Source: Sva-07 sp963752815
Lineage (GTDB): Bacteria > Actinomycetota > Acidimicrobiia > Acidimicrobiales > Ilumatobacteraceae
DNA length: 64,000 bases
Reading direction: 5' to 3'
Assembly (NCBI GenBank): GCA_963752815.1
Contig: CAVVZI010000006.1
Span: 806,001-870,000, forward strand
In this document: one piece after another, positions 18,283 through 27,828 of the stretch
How positions within the stretch are numbered: the stretch's first letter is position 1
How the letters are laid out: every line of letters begins with the position of its first letter
Translations under genes and position numbers: made by a program
The notes under the pieces: model-generated
Told to the model about the DNA's origin: nothing
Databases searched by the model: none
What the model saw: only the letters and a program-made list of their open reading frames with translations

Positions 18283-18486
18283 ACAACAGCCGTTGAGACT
18301 CGATCGAATGGTGTCGGAAGTGCTCGTCGAGTTTCTCCGACCCTGACCCCAGTCAGCGGGTGGCCGCGGCCTCGACACTTCTTTCCGTTCTGGGTTTCGG
18401 AAAGCGAGACCCACGACCGATAGAAGCCCTGGAACGTCGACGGTACGGGATTCCGCTTTTCCTCTGCCGTCGCCCACGCTCGATTT

Positions 18487-19245
18487 GTGACCATCCGAAT
18501 CGCGCGGCCAACCGCGCCCATCATCCTGCTCCCGCTCCTCATCATCTCGATGGCTGCCGGGGCGTGCACCTCCGCCGACCCGACCGACTCGACCGACTCG
18601 ACCGACTCGGTCGACGTCCCGGCCGAATCGACGAATGCAACGCCAATCGGAACGTCGACGACGACCACACCGTCGACGTCCAGTCCGCCAAGACCAACGA
18701 CGCCCCCGACAACGATGGCACCGTCGACAACCGTCGTGCCGACGACCGCCCCGCACGTCACGATTCCGGTCGATTCGCCCGAACAGTTGCGAATGAACAT
18801 CGAGTGGGACCTCAACGTCGGCGAGAACGCACTGATGGTCGCTGGCACCGACCCGTCGAACCCCGCCTTGCGAGCCGATCTCGCCCGGTACTTCGCTGAC
18901 GCTCCGCTCGCGACGCTGACCGAGTTCCTCGACGGAATCGTTCGCGACGGTCTGCTCGTTCGTTCGTCCCACGAGGTGCCGAACGCAGTCAGAGTCCTGC
19001 GTGTCGAACACGCCAGCGACCCTCTCGCGGAGGCAGTGGTTGTGGCGTGCCGCCTCGATGCCGCAGTCGTCTACGAGCCGATCGGCCAAACCGAAGCGAT
19101 CGTGAACGATGCGATCCAGATCAGCCTCACCACCAACACCATGGGTCTGGTCGACGGCATCTGGCAGGTGGTGGCGAGCGAAGGGATTGACCACCCCGAC
19201 ATCCTGGGCGAGTGCGGTTGGGACGGACACGCCCTTCGCCCCTGA
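18487..19245 (+). CDS. Secreted or lipid-anchored protein with Thr/Pro linker
   Basis: 252 residues, GTG start. The signal peptide (IILLPLLIISMAAGAC) ends in Cys, compatible with a weak lipobox. Residues ~30-90 are low complexity (DSTDSTDS, then TTTTPSTSS and PTTPPTT). The C-terminal ~160 residues form a folded domain (RADLARYFADAPLATLTEFL, AVVYEPIGQTEAIVNDAI, GIWQVVASEGI) with two Cys. It resembles small extracellular SnoaL/NTF2-like domains in pattern, but this is not secure. Confidence 0.6.
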   Translation: MTIRIARPTAPIILLPLLIISMAAGACTSADPTDSTDSTDSVDVPAESTNATPIGTSTTTTPSTSSPPRPTTPPTTMAPSTTVVPTTAPHVTIPVDSPEQLRMNIEWDLNVGENALMVAGTDPSNPALRADLARYFADAPLATLTEFLDGIVRDGLLVRSSHEVPNAVRVLRVEHASDPLAEAVVVACRLDAAVVYEPIGQTEAIVNDAIQISLTTNTMGLVDGIWQVVASEGIDHPDILGECGWDGHALRP

Positions 19246-19404
19246 TCGAGCCGGCTCGCGCGTTGGCTACCCGCTGATCGGCGCGGACCCAGGTATGAGC
19301 CCAGAGGTAGTCCGACGAGCCCGAAGGATTGACAGCACCCCGCAGTGCAGGGACGATGTGGCGCAGTGTCGACGAGGGTCGGCACCCGGGGAAAGGGGAA
19401 CCGC

Positions 19405-19863
19405 ATGGCGGTGGCACGGGAGACGATGACCGACGAGCAGCGCAAGAGCGTGGCGCTCGAGTACCTCAAAGCGTTCGACAATGGCGGCGTCACGTCGAGG
19501 GGCGACTCGATCCTCAGCCTGTTCGCCACCGATGCGCAGGTGTGGTTCCCCAAGTGGGGCCTCGCCAACGGCCACGACCAGATCGGCCAGCTGTTCGGCG
19601 ACGTGGGCGGGACGATCCAGGAGATCGTGCACCACTACTCGCACTTCAACTGGATCATGAGCGGCACCGACACCTTCGCCTGCGAGGGCACCAGCCACGG
19701 CGTCCATCGCGACGGCCCCTGGCGGGCCGGCGTCGACGAGTGGAAGGGCGGCCGCTGGTGCGACGTGTTCGAGGTCCGGGACTTCTTCATCCAGCGATGC
19801 TTCATCTACCTCGACCCCGACTACGCCGCCCAGGACACCGACCGCTACCCCTGGCTCAGCTGA
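19405..19863 (+). CDS. SnoaL/NTF2-like protein
   Basis: 152 residues from ATG 19405 (MAVARETMTDEQ), preceded by AAAGGGGA. The pattern YLKAFDNGG, LFATDAQVWFPKW, IGQLFGDVG, HFNWIMSGTDTFACEG and EVRDFFIQRCFIYLDPDY is the cone-shaped alpha+beta fold of the SnoaL-like nuclear-transport-factor-2 superfamily. Such proteins bind or isomerise small hydrophobic molecules. The substrate is unknown and no biosynthetic cluster surrounds it. Confidence 0.75.
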   Translation: MAVARETMTDEQRKSVALEYLKAFDNGGVTSRGDSILSLFATDAQVWFPKWGLANGHDQIGQLFGDVGGTIQEIVHHYSHFNWIMSGTDTFACEGTSHGVHRDGPWRAGVDEWKGGRWCDVFEVRDFFIQRCFIYLDPDYAAQDTDRYPWLS

Positions 19864-20076
19864 GAGTTGATGGCCCCACGCTCGCGCAACGTGAGACATG
19901 AATCTCGTCGAACATGCCGACCATGCGCGTCGAAGACGACGATTCACCGCGAGCCAACGGGGCCGCTGCGCATCGGAGTCGGATCCGCTCGCCCGGGCAC
20001 GATCCGCCGCCGGACGCGCTCGTCGTGGTCGCCATCGGGCTCGCCGTCGTTTCCGGTCGAGTTCTTCGCGCCTGGA

Positions 20077-21387
20077 TCACGGCTCGGACGGCTCAAGGCG
20101 TGCGGACGTGACGTAGGAGACGACGACGGCGACGATCACGAGCGGCGTGAGGGCGATTGCGTCGGTTGGCAGCAGGACGGCAACGATCAGCACCGACGTG
20201 AGCGGAAAGCCCAACATGGCCACGGTCATCGCCCCGATGCCCATCGCAGCCCCAGCGATCATCGGCAAACCGGGAAGGTGGGACAGGGCGATGCCGCCGA
20301 CCGCGCCGATGAACATGCCCGGAAAGGTCGGGCCGCCTCGGAAGGCGCTGAGCGAGACGCTGTAGGCCAGGCTCTTGCAGACGATGAGCAGCACGAGCGC
20401 GCCGACCGTCCAGGTGCTCGCTTGCTCGATGAGCCCCGTCAGCGCGGTCTGTCCTGAGAAGAGGACCTGCGAGGCGCTCTCGTCGGACCACTCACCGAAG
20501 GCGATCGCCAAGCCGGCAACCGCCAGTCCTGCTACCGGGGTCAGCAACACCATTCTGCGCTTGACGACAGGCTGGAGCCACAGGGCCAACCGTCGGATGC
20601 CGCTTCCGAGGAAGGCAGCGGCGATCCCGATCCCGATCGCCCAGAGCAACTCGGCGACGTCGGGCGTCGTGAAGGTCGGAATGTCGGGGACGGCAAGCGA
20701 GAAGTTCCCGAAGCCGGTCCATGCGTTCAGGCCGATGAAGATGAGCGAGCCCACGCCCGCGGCGAGCAGGCCGGGTACGAGCACGACGCCGAGCATCGGG
20801 CCCCCGAGCCCGGACACCTCCATGAGCAGGAAGGCTCCGGTGAGCGGAGACCCGAACAGTGTGCTGATCGCCGCGAAACTGCCTGCAGCGGCGATCACCA
20901 CGCTCGCCTGTTGCGGGGCGTTCCGGCGGATCAGATGCACCGCCAAGACGCCCATTCCGCTGCCGATGGCGATGAGTGGAGCTTCGGGGCCGAGCACGGC
21001 CCCGCAGGCGAGGGTGGCGAAGGCGGCGATGATGATGCCGGGAAGCTCGATCGGGGGGACGGCACCGGAGGCCTTGAATCCCTCGGCGGGATCGTGCCCG
21101 CCGGTTCCGGGTAGGTAGCGGATCGTGAGACCGACCACCAATCCGCCAAGCGCGAGGATCGGAAGTGGCCACCACACCGGTGCCTCGTCGAACCCGAGAT
21201 CATCGGGAAAGGTTGTGAACAGGTATTGCTGCGCCTCGGCCACACCCTTCAGGAAGAAGTACGCCGCCGCGGCCACCACGACTCCGACGATTGCGCCCAA
21301 GACGAGCAGCCCGACGTAACTCCGACTCCTGAGCAGCTCGAGCGGTCCCGCGGGTGCCGACGGAGGTGATGCCGTCTCGCTCGTCAC
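20077..21387 (-). CDS. ClC-family chloride channel/antiporter
   Basis: 436 residues, GTG start at 21387. Many membrane helices and the ClC signature segments are present: LGPEAPLIAIGSGMG (GxExP motif), SFAAISTLFGSPL and FRGGPTFPGMFIGAVGG (GGxFxP-like). No C-terminal CBS domains. It should move chloride (or another anion such as fluoride) across the membrane, possibly against protons. The start overlaps the stop of the preceding small ORF (GTGA), giving a three-gene coupled set with the SnoaL-like gene. Confidence 0.9.
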   Translation of the reverse strand: MTSETASPPSAPAGPLELLRSRSYVGLLVLGAIVGVVVAAAAYFFLKGVAEAQQYLFTTFPDDLGFDEAPVWWPLPILALGGLVVGLTIRYLPGTGGHDPAEGFKASGAVPPIELPGIIIAAFATLACGAVLGPEAPLIAIGSGMGVLAVHLIRRNAPQQASVVIAAAGSFAAISTLFGSPLTGAFLLMEVSGLGGPMLGVVLVPGLLAAGVGSLIFIGLNAWTGFGNFSLAVPDIPTFTTPDVAELLWAIGIGIAAAFLGSGIRRLALWLQPVVKRRMVLLTPVAGLAVAGLAIAFGEWSDESASQVLFSGQTALTGLIEQASTWTVGALVLLIVCKSLAYSVSLSAFRGGPTFPGMFIGAVGGIALSHLPGLPMIAGAAMGIGAMTVAMLGFPLTSVLIVAVLLPTDAIALTPLVIVAVVVSYVTSARLEPSEP

Positions 21388-21715
21388 GGCATCACCACGA
21401 CGCTTGTCCCGTCGTGCGCATCGACGACAAAGGACGCTTGTATTTCGGGATCGAGGCGCATGACCCCGGCAACGCTACGTGAACCACGGACACAGACTGG
21501 ACGAGGACGACCGAGACTGGCGACCTCGATGGCCGACTGACGGCCATCCGACCAACGCCGTCCACCGTGGACACGTGCTGTGCGACGATCCACGCGATCG
21601 CCGCCGCGGATGACGCTTTCAAGATCGTCAGCCACGTCGTCCGGCCCCGGATCTGGGTCGTCAGAAGATCGTTGACCGAGAGTTCGTATTGTCGATGCGG
21701 TCGACCGCCGTTCAT
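21384..21715 (-). CDS. Short ORF between SnoaL-like gene and ClC (frame changes)
   Basis: Start ATG 21715 overlaps the upstream SnoaL stop (ATGA), and a stop at 21384 overlaps the ClC start (GTGA), but the two ends are in different frames; the 332-nt span is not a multiple of three. The N-terminal part (TTWLTILKASSAAAIAWIVAQHV) looks like a membrane segment of FUSC/aromatic-acid-exporter type, and the C-terminal end is QASFVVDAHDGTSVVV. It is either a frameshifted small gene or a remnant. No secure function. Confidence 0.35.
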
Positions 21716-22167
21716 CGGCCGTCCGGCGACAGCCCGCCTCTGATCTGTTCGAAGAGGTCCCCGTGGTCGTGCGTCGTTCGAACGGCAGCGATCCGTCGCT
21801 CGCGAAACAGCGCCCGTGTCGTTCCTGACAAGTGGATCCGACGACCGGACGGAGCGAAATAGACGTCGTCATTGAACAGCACCCCACCGGTGTGGTCGCC
21901 GGCCACCGACCACGTCGCGACGGCGGTGTCAGCACCAGTCATTTCGACGTGGGCGACGTCGAATTCGACGTTGGACAACGCTTCGGCTCGATCGAGTAGT
22001 TGGTATCCCAGTTCGGTCCGTGACCAGACGCGCAGGATCGGCGAGTCCACGACCACGTCCTCGGTGAACAATTCCAACGCGTCGACATCGCCGACTGCGA
22101 GGGCGAGCATCGCACGCCGCAGGATGCACGTTGCATCCGCTAGCGATATCGCTTCTCCATCGTCCAT
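21712..22167 (-). CDS. SnoaL-like domain protein
   Basis: 151 residues, ATG 22167 with GGAGGA upstream. An N-terminal helix pair (ATCILRRAMLALAVGDVDALELFTEDVVVDSP) and beta strands (VEFDVAHVEMTGADTAVATWSVAGDH, VYFAPSGRRIHLSGTT) match the SnoaL/polyketide-cyclase-like fold. It starts the set that leads to the ClC gene. Substrate unknown. Confidence 0.65.
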   Translation of the reverse strand: MDDGEAISLADATCILRRAMLALAVGDVDALELFTEDVVVDSPILRVWSRTELGYQLLDRAEALSNVEFDVAHVEMTGADTAVATWSVAGDHTGGVLFNDDVYFAPSGRRIHLSGTTRALFRERRIAAVRTTHDHGDLFEQIRGGLSPDGR

Positions 22168-22350
22168 CGCGGGCTCGGTCCTCCGGTCGCGAAACTCAGT
22201 GACGTCTGCGGAACTCGTCGAACCCTGACGGCGCGACCTGATGCTGTCGCATTATGCGGCGAGCGCCCGCCGGGTGTCATCACCCGTTGTGGCCGATCGC
22301 GATGACCGGTTGCTGTCCGACCTTGGTGGCGAATCCTGCCGATCTCGTGA

Positions 22351-23340
22351 ACATTCCGGGGTTGCCCGTTCGGCTTTCACACGGTCGACGGACGGCCGGC
22401 CGAGACGGAGCGTTGGGCGGACGCCGCCGAGGCGACGAGCGCTCGCGGCGCTCTTTCCGACGGGATCACGGTCGAGGGCATGCTGGCCTACTTGCGGGCC
22501 AACCTGTGCCGCGATGGGCTCGAGGCGATGCGACGCGACGCGCAGCTCGGCAGCCAGGAATTGAGCCCATTCGGTTCGTTCCACACCACCATGATCCAGG
22601 TCGAGGGTCTCTCCCATCTGCTCGAGGGGCATCCCGACCGCGCCGATGAGTTCTTCGCCCGCGCCGTGGACGAGGCGGTCCGCAGCGGCATTCCACCGGT
22701 CGTCGCTCTCGAGCTCGCCGACCGCGCCGGCGCGGCGTTCGAACGGGAGGACTGGACCGCAGGCACCACGTTTGCCGATCAGGCGTTGGCGATCGTGCAA
22801 GGGGGCGAATTCGACAGCTATTGGACGAGCGCCCTCGTCTACGCCACGGCGGCCCGAGCCGCGGCGATGCGCGGGGATCCCGAGCAGGCGCGACAGCTCG
22901 TCGCACGAGCCGCTCGGCTGCGGCCGTTGCTCACGCACGCCCTCCCCGTGGAATCGGCCCGGGCGCTGTTGGAGATGGCCCGGACGTACATCGCGCTCGC
23001 CGATCCAGGCGGTGCTCGGGCGGTGCTCCGGCAGGCCAACGACATCTTCCAGCAACGGCCCGCGCTCGGCAATTTGCCGCTACAGGCCGATGAGCTGCGG
23101 GCAAGGGTCGAAACGATCCGGGCCGAAGGCGTGGGGGCATCGTCGCTGACGACCGCAGAGCTTCGGCTGCTGCCGCTGCTCCGGACCCACCTCACGCTCG
23201 GTGAGATCGCAGAACGGCTCTACGTCTCTCGAAACACCGCCAAGTCCCACGCTCTTTCGATCTACGGCAAGCTCGGCGTCTCGTCCCGCGGCGAGGCGAT
23301 CGACCGCATCCAAGCGCTCGGCCTGTTCGAGCACAGCTGA
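22351..23340 (+). pseudogene. LuxR (MalT-like) regulator lacking its N-terminal ATPase domain
   Basis: Coding character runs from an in-frame stop at 22348-22350 to the stop at 23340. The first ATG is 22480, but recognisable sequence already precedes it (RPAETERWADAAEATSARG). The product has TPR-like helices and a C-terminal LuxR DNA-binding domain (LTTAELRLLPLLRTHLTLG, YVSRNTAKSHALSIYGKLG). Full family members carry a ~500-residue NTPase domain first; here that space holds a gene on the other strand. It is therefore a 5'-truncated remnant, or a short regulator started at 22480. Confidence 0.65.
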
Positions 23341-23623
23341 CGAACCGGTCGGCCTGAGGCGCTCACTCCTCGCCCGTCGGTGTTCAGGTTTGGGTCGTGA
23401 GCAAGAGCCGGCTGGTCGCCGTGCCGGACATCTCGGCGTCGTCCCTCGAATCGACGAACCGCCACAAGCGGTGGGCAGTCACGGAACACCTCGACGAGAT
23501 CGACCGACCGCCCGCTCGATCCAGCCGATGTTGACGGTGAAGCATCTCCGCCGAGATGGGGCTGGCTTCGCACAGTTCGTAACGCGACTGTAATATTCGG
23601 TCTGATTCGACCAGACTGTTGGC

Positions 23624-24394
23624 ATGCGAACATTCGGACGCTGCCTCGCCGTGCTCATCTCGCTGCCGACCATCGCGGTCTTCGCCGCCACGGCACCCAC
23701 CGCAGCGGCCCCGCCGACGAGCTGCCCGCAGTACGAGGCGGCGCTGCAGACCTACGCGCCGCCCGGCGGGTGGGACGTGGCCCAGATGTCGGCGATCATG
23801 GCCCGCGAGTCGAACTGCGATCCGACGGCACGCTCGGCGCACGACTCCGGGCTGCTACAGATCAACGACATCAACCTGGCCTGGCTGACCTCGAAGATGG
23901 GCACGGTCGACCACACGACACTCTCGGACCCGACGACGAACATCCAAGCCGCCGCGTTGCTGTGCACGTACTGGCAGGCTCGGGGCAAGAGCTGCTACCA
24001 GCCCTGGAATCTCATCCCGACGAGTTCGCCGGCGACGCCCAGCCCGACGACACCGGCACCCGCGCCGACCACCGTGCCGGTGCCCATCGCGGGCCGGTGC
24101 ACGCAGTACGAAGCGCTCCTCCAGGCCAACGCGCCCGTGGGCGGGTGGGACGTGCAGAAGATGTCCACGATCATGTGGCGCACCTCCCGATGCAACGCCG
24201 CCAAGCACACGTCGGGCTTGACTGGGCTGTTCATCATCAGCGACTCGCACGCCAAGGTGCTCACCACCCAACTCGGCACGAAGGTCGACCGCACGACATT
24301 GACGGACCCGACCTTGAATGTACGCGCTGCTGCGGCGCTGTGTCAGTGGTCGATGGCCGCCGGTCGCTCCTGTTACCGGCCCTGGGGAGCCTGA
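23624..24394 (+). CDS. Secreted protein with two lysozyme-like domains, the second degenerate
   Basis: 256 residues with a signal peptide (LAVLISLPTIAVFAATAPTAAA). Residues ~35-125 form a transglycosylase/lysozyme-like domain with the catalytic-Glu motif ARESNCDPTA and SGLLQIND. A Pro/Thr linker (TPSPTTPAPAPTT) leads to a second copy at ~155-256 with the same frame of residues (YEALLQANAPVGGWDVQKMS) but WRTSRCNAAK replaces the Glu motif and GLFIISD replaces GLLQIND. The first domain may cleave peptidoglycan; the second has lost the acid and may only bind glycan. Confidence 0.8.
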   Translation: MRTFGRCLAVLISLPTIAVFAATAPTAAAPPTSCPQYEAALQTYAPPGGWDVAQMSAIMARESNCDPTARSAHDSGLLQINDINLAWLTSKMGTVDHTTLSDPTTNIQAAALLCTYWQARGKSCYQPWNLIPTSSPATPSPTTPAPAPTTVPVPIAGRCTQYEALLQANAPVGGWDVQKMSTIMWRTSRCNAAKHTSGLTGLFIISDSHAKVLTTQLGTKVDRTTLTDPTLNVRAAAALCQWSMAAGRSCYRPWGA

Positions 24395-24594
24395 TCGCCG
24401 TTCTTCGACCGCCGGATTGGCGACTGGCGTTATGTGCGCCCGGCGAACGCTCCCGCATCCCAGGCGCTCTACGCACCTTCTCCATGCCGAAACCGCATTT
24501 CGAATGTTGGAAGATTGTTGGATGGATGTTGGATTGTCCTATTCGACCGCTCCCGGCGGGGCCGAAAATCACGTATAAAACCAGGTAGATCGTG

Positions 24595-24668
24595 TGGGGC
24601 GGGTGGGGCTCGAACCCACGACCCACGGATTATGAGTCCGCTGCTCTAACCGACTGAGCTACCGCCCC
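24595..24668 (-). tRNA. tRNA with CAT anticodon (Met type)
   Basis: The minus strand folds as a complete cloverleaf: acceptor GGGGCGG/CCGCCCC, D-arm GCTC..GAGC, anticodon loop CTCATAA with CAT, and T-arm GGTTCGAGCC. CCA is not encoded. It reads as elongator tRNA-Met; a tRNA-Ile with a modified CAT anticodon cannot be excluded by eye. Confidence 0.93.
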
Positions 24669-24720
24669 GGAGTGCCGCAACGATAGGCCGACCCGCCCGG
24701 ATCGGGCGCGATCACCCGCG

Positions 24721-25645
24721 TCAGTCGGCCGGCGACGAACCGGGCTCGGGCGTCGCGCCCATCGCTGCCAGCACCTCGGCGATGAGCTGCGAACGCGGTG
24801 GCATGCCCGGAACCTCCTCGGGGGCGACCGGGTTCCGTCCCTCACCGATGCTGTGCCACCGCTCGATGGCAATCTCGAGGAAATCGGGATGCGGCAGGAC
24901 CCAGAACCGATCGGTGCGGATCGCGTCCACAACGAGATCGGCCACCGCTCCGGGCTGCATGCCCTCGTCGATGGCACGGCGCACGTAGTTGCGGGAGATC
25001 TCCGCCGCCGGTTCGACGGCGGGCAGGTCTCCGTACTCGGCGGGCCAGTTCCGGTCGGAATCGAGGATGCCGGTCTTCACCCAGCCCGGGCACAAACAGC
25101 TCACGCCGACGGGGAGCTGGGCGATCTGCATGTTGTGGTACAGCGACTCGGTGATTGCGACCACCGCGTGCTTGCTCGCGTCGTAGGCCGGGGCGAAACC
25201 GGGGTAGAGCCCCGCCATCGACGCCGTGTTCACGATGTGGCCGCCGCCGGACGTGATGACGTGGGGCAGGAACGTCCGCATGCCGTACACCATCCCCCAG
25301 AAGTTGACTCCCATGGTCCACTCCCAGCCGTCGATCGGGACCGAACCACGGGTCGCCGGCGCCGGAGACGCCGGCGTTGTTGCACACGACGTGCACGGCG
25401 CCGAACCGATCGAGCGTCGCCTGGGCGAGCGCCGCGACCTGCTCCTCCTTGCTCACGTCCGTCCGCACGGCGAGGGTCTCGACCCCGAGTTCGCCGATCG
25501 CGGCGGTGGCCCGTTCGAGGGCATCGTCCTGCACGTCGGCGAGGACGATCGAACAGCCGGCGCTCGCCAGTGCGTTGGCGAGCGCGAACCCGATCCCGCT
25601 CCCCGCTCCGGTGACGACCGCGATCTTTCCAGCTCCCAGCTCCAT
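24721..25645 (-). CDS. Short-chain dehydrogenase/reductase (frameshift near 25330)
   Basis: Start ATG 25645 (MELGAGKIAVVTG) after GAGGGGGA. The NAD(P) motif TGAGSGIG is near residue 11, the NNAG motif is present (CNNAGVSG), and the catalytic residues follow after the shift: NTASMAG (Ser) and YDASK (Tyr, Lys). Frame changes by +1 near 25330 (DPWFG to IDGWEWTMGVNFW). The C-terminal extension (LPHPDFLEIAIERW) is typical of SDRs annotated in lipid or steroid metabolism. Its substrate is unknown. It lies between two tRNA genes on the same strand. Confidence 0.85.
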
Positions 25646-25701
25646 CAATCCCCCTCGACGTCGGAAACCGCAACGTAGCGAAACGCCCCCGAAAACGTCG
25701 A

Positions 25702-25727
25702 ACGGGACCCTCCTGAGAGGGTCCCGT
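25702..25727 (-). terminator. Intrinsic terminator after tRNA-Asn
   Basis: An 11-bp stem (GGGACCCTC pairing with GAGGGTCCC plus flanking bases) with a CTGA loop, just 9 bp downstream of the tRNA on the minus strand. A short T run (GTTTTC) follows. Confidence 0.65.
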
Positions 25728-25735
25728 CGACGTGG

Positions 25736-25809
25736 CTCCGGGAGCAGGGCTCGAACCTGCGACACCAGCGATTAACAGTCGCTTGCTCTGCCAGCTGAGC
25801 TATCCCGGA
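25736..25809 (-). tRNA. tRNA-Asn (GTT)
   Basis: Minus strand cloverleaf with acceptor TCCGGGA/TCCCGGA, D-arm GCTC..GAGC, anticodon loop CTGTTAA giving GTT, and T-arm GGTTCGAGCC. CCA is not encoded. It is followed by a hairpin terminator. Confidence 0.95.
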
Positions 25810-25810
25810 A

Positions 25811-26463
25811 TGGCGAACGATGACGTTATCGCCTCGATCATGGCCATCACACGCCGATGAGTCGAGAGAGCAGGAGTACCACACGGTGTGCACCCGTTCG
25901 CGTGCTTCGCCCGTTCGCCGCGTCGGGTCCGCGACGGCTCGATACGGCTTCGTGAACTGGTCCGACGGGATGCCGAGCACGCCTGCTCCAGAACGCGGTC
26001 GCCGCGTCGAGATCGAGACCATCGTGCAGGTACACGCTTCGCCCGGAGGCGTGACTCGTCGATCTCGAACTGCATCGGCGCAACCACGCCACCATGACAG
26101 CGACATCAGACCTCGGGTTCGTGTTCGCGAATCCGATCGCTCTGCGTCGTCTTCGCTCCCTCGCCGGCATACAGCGCCAAGACCGAACATCGTGAGATCC
26201 CGATCGCTGAGTTGGCCGATGGTCACCGCAGCCTCGGCTCGGCATCGTTCGATTTCCGCTTGCTTCTTGATGGTCAGCGGATGCGGCTTGTGCGAGGGGT
26301 GGCCGCGGTTGCGTGGCTTCGGCACGAACTCGACGTCGCGGACCCACACAGACACTGACGCCTTCGACACGCCCAGTTCACGGGCGATGTCGAGCAGCGT
26401 CCACGATTCGGCACGAAGTTGGCGGGCGCGTTCCCGTTCGCGCCACTTCCCGGCGTAGCCCAT
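25811..26463 (-). pseudogene. Decayed HTH-type protein gene with several frame breaks
   Basis: ATG 26463 opens MGYAGKWRERERARQLRAES and an intact helix-turn-helix (LLDIARELGVSKASVSVWV), then KPRNRGHPSHKPHPLTIKKQ. Beyond residue ~95, family-like segments are scattered over three frames: FANTNPRSDVAVMVAWLRR, FEIDESRLRAK, VYLHDGLDLDAATAFW and GIPSDQFTKPYRAVADP, then HRRVMAMIEAI. They form one continuous protein only if four or more frame changes are allowed in 650 bp. This density is higher than in neighbouring genes, so real decay is likely. The reassembled protein resembles an actinobacterial HTH family of unknown role. Confidence 0.55.
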
Positions 26464-26512
26464 ACGTCCATCCTGACGAAGGGGTCTGACGGTCGCGGCC
26501 CAGGCGACCGAA

Positions 26513-27828
26513 CTACTCGAGTTCGAGGAACTCGCGGAGGCGCTGTGAGCGTTGGGGATGGCGGAGTTTGGCCAGCGTCTTGGCTTCGATCTGACGGATC
26601 CGCTCCCGGGTGACGCCGAACTCCTTGCCGACCTCCTCCAACGTCTTGGCCTGACCGCCATCGAGGCCGAAGCGCAGACGCACGATTTCCTGCTCGCGCT
26701 CGGACAGCTCGCCGAGCACTTCGCCGACCGCCGCGGTGAGCATCGCCCGCGTGGCCGCGTCGGCGGGGCTGTCGATCGTGTCGTCCTCGATGAAGTCGGC
26801 AAGGTTCGACTCGTCCTCCTCGCCGATCGGCGAGTCGAGCGACAGCGGATCGAGTGCGTATCGCAGCAGCTCGCGGATCCGATCGGGTTCGAGTTGCAGG
26901 CGTACGGCGAGTTCGTCGACGGTCGGCTCCCGTTCGAGCTCCTGGTGCATCTGCCGCTTCGCCCTGGACACCCGGTTCATGTGCTCGACCATGTGCACGG
27001 GAATCCGGATCGTGCGCGCCTGATCGGCGATCGAACGGGTGATGGCCTGACGGATCCACCACGTGGCGTACGTGGAGAACTTGAAGCCCTTCGTGTAGTC
27101 GAACTTGTCGACCGCCCGCATCAGCCCCAGGTTGCCCTCCTGGATCGAGATCGAGCAGCTGCATCCCACGGCCCGAATACCGCTTGGCGATGCTCACCAC
27201 GAGGCGCAGGTTGGCCTGGGTCAGCTCGCTCTTGGCCCGCTCTCCCCTGCTGACCGCGCGCATCAGCATCCGGCTCTCCACGCCCTCGACCGGCTCGCCG
27301 GAGGAAGCGGCCTCGTCGATGCGTTGCGCGGCGAGCTTGCCCTCCTCGATCAGCTGGGCGAGCCGCCGCTCGTCGTCGGTGGTGAGCAGGTCGACCTGGC
27401 CGATCTCCCGCAGGTACATCCGCACGGCATCGGACGTGCCGCCGTCGCCCTTCGGCGCGATCCGCTTGGTCCGTCGCGTCCGCCGCCGATCCAGCAACTG
27501 CTCGTCGACGTCGTCACCGCCGCGCTCGATCGCGCGGGACTCGACGATCAGTTCGCGCCGCAAGGACGACGGTGTTTCGTCCACCACCGCCTTCCACCGC
27601 GTCGTCGATCGTGATCCCGAAGGCACTCATCGCCTGCTGGATGTCGGCCAACACGTCGCCGGTGAGCTCGACGTCACGGAACACATGGGTGACGTCCTCG
27701 GCGTGCACGGCACCCGAGACGCGTCCCCGTTCGATCAGCGCATCCCACTCCACCACGCTCACACCGTGAATCGGCCGCGACGGAACGGTCGCGGGCTCGA
27801 TGTCAGCAGCTGGATCAGCTGGCCCCAC
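26513..27828 (-). CDS. rpoD: Primary (RpoD/SigA-type) sigma factor, two frameshifts
   Basis: Reassembled length ~438 residues. The N-terminal region 1.1-like part (MSAFGITIDDAVE), region 1.2 (VRMYLREIGQVDLLT), region 2 (YTKGFKFSTYATWWIRQAI), region 3 and region 4 (FGVTRERIRQIEAKTLAKL) are all present. Frame changes occur near 27592 and 27157. At the second, CTCGATCTCGATCCAGG contains one extra C relative to the invariant LLDLIQEGN. Both are +1 and the span is 3n+2. The gene cannot be broken in a living cell, so these are sequence errors. GTG 27828 is the likely start, overlapping dnaG by 14 nt in the classical dnaG-rpoD order. Confidence 0.93.
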
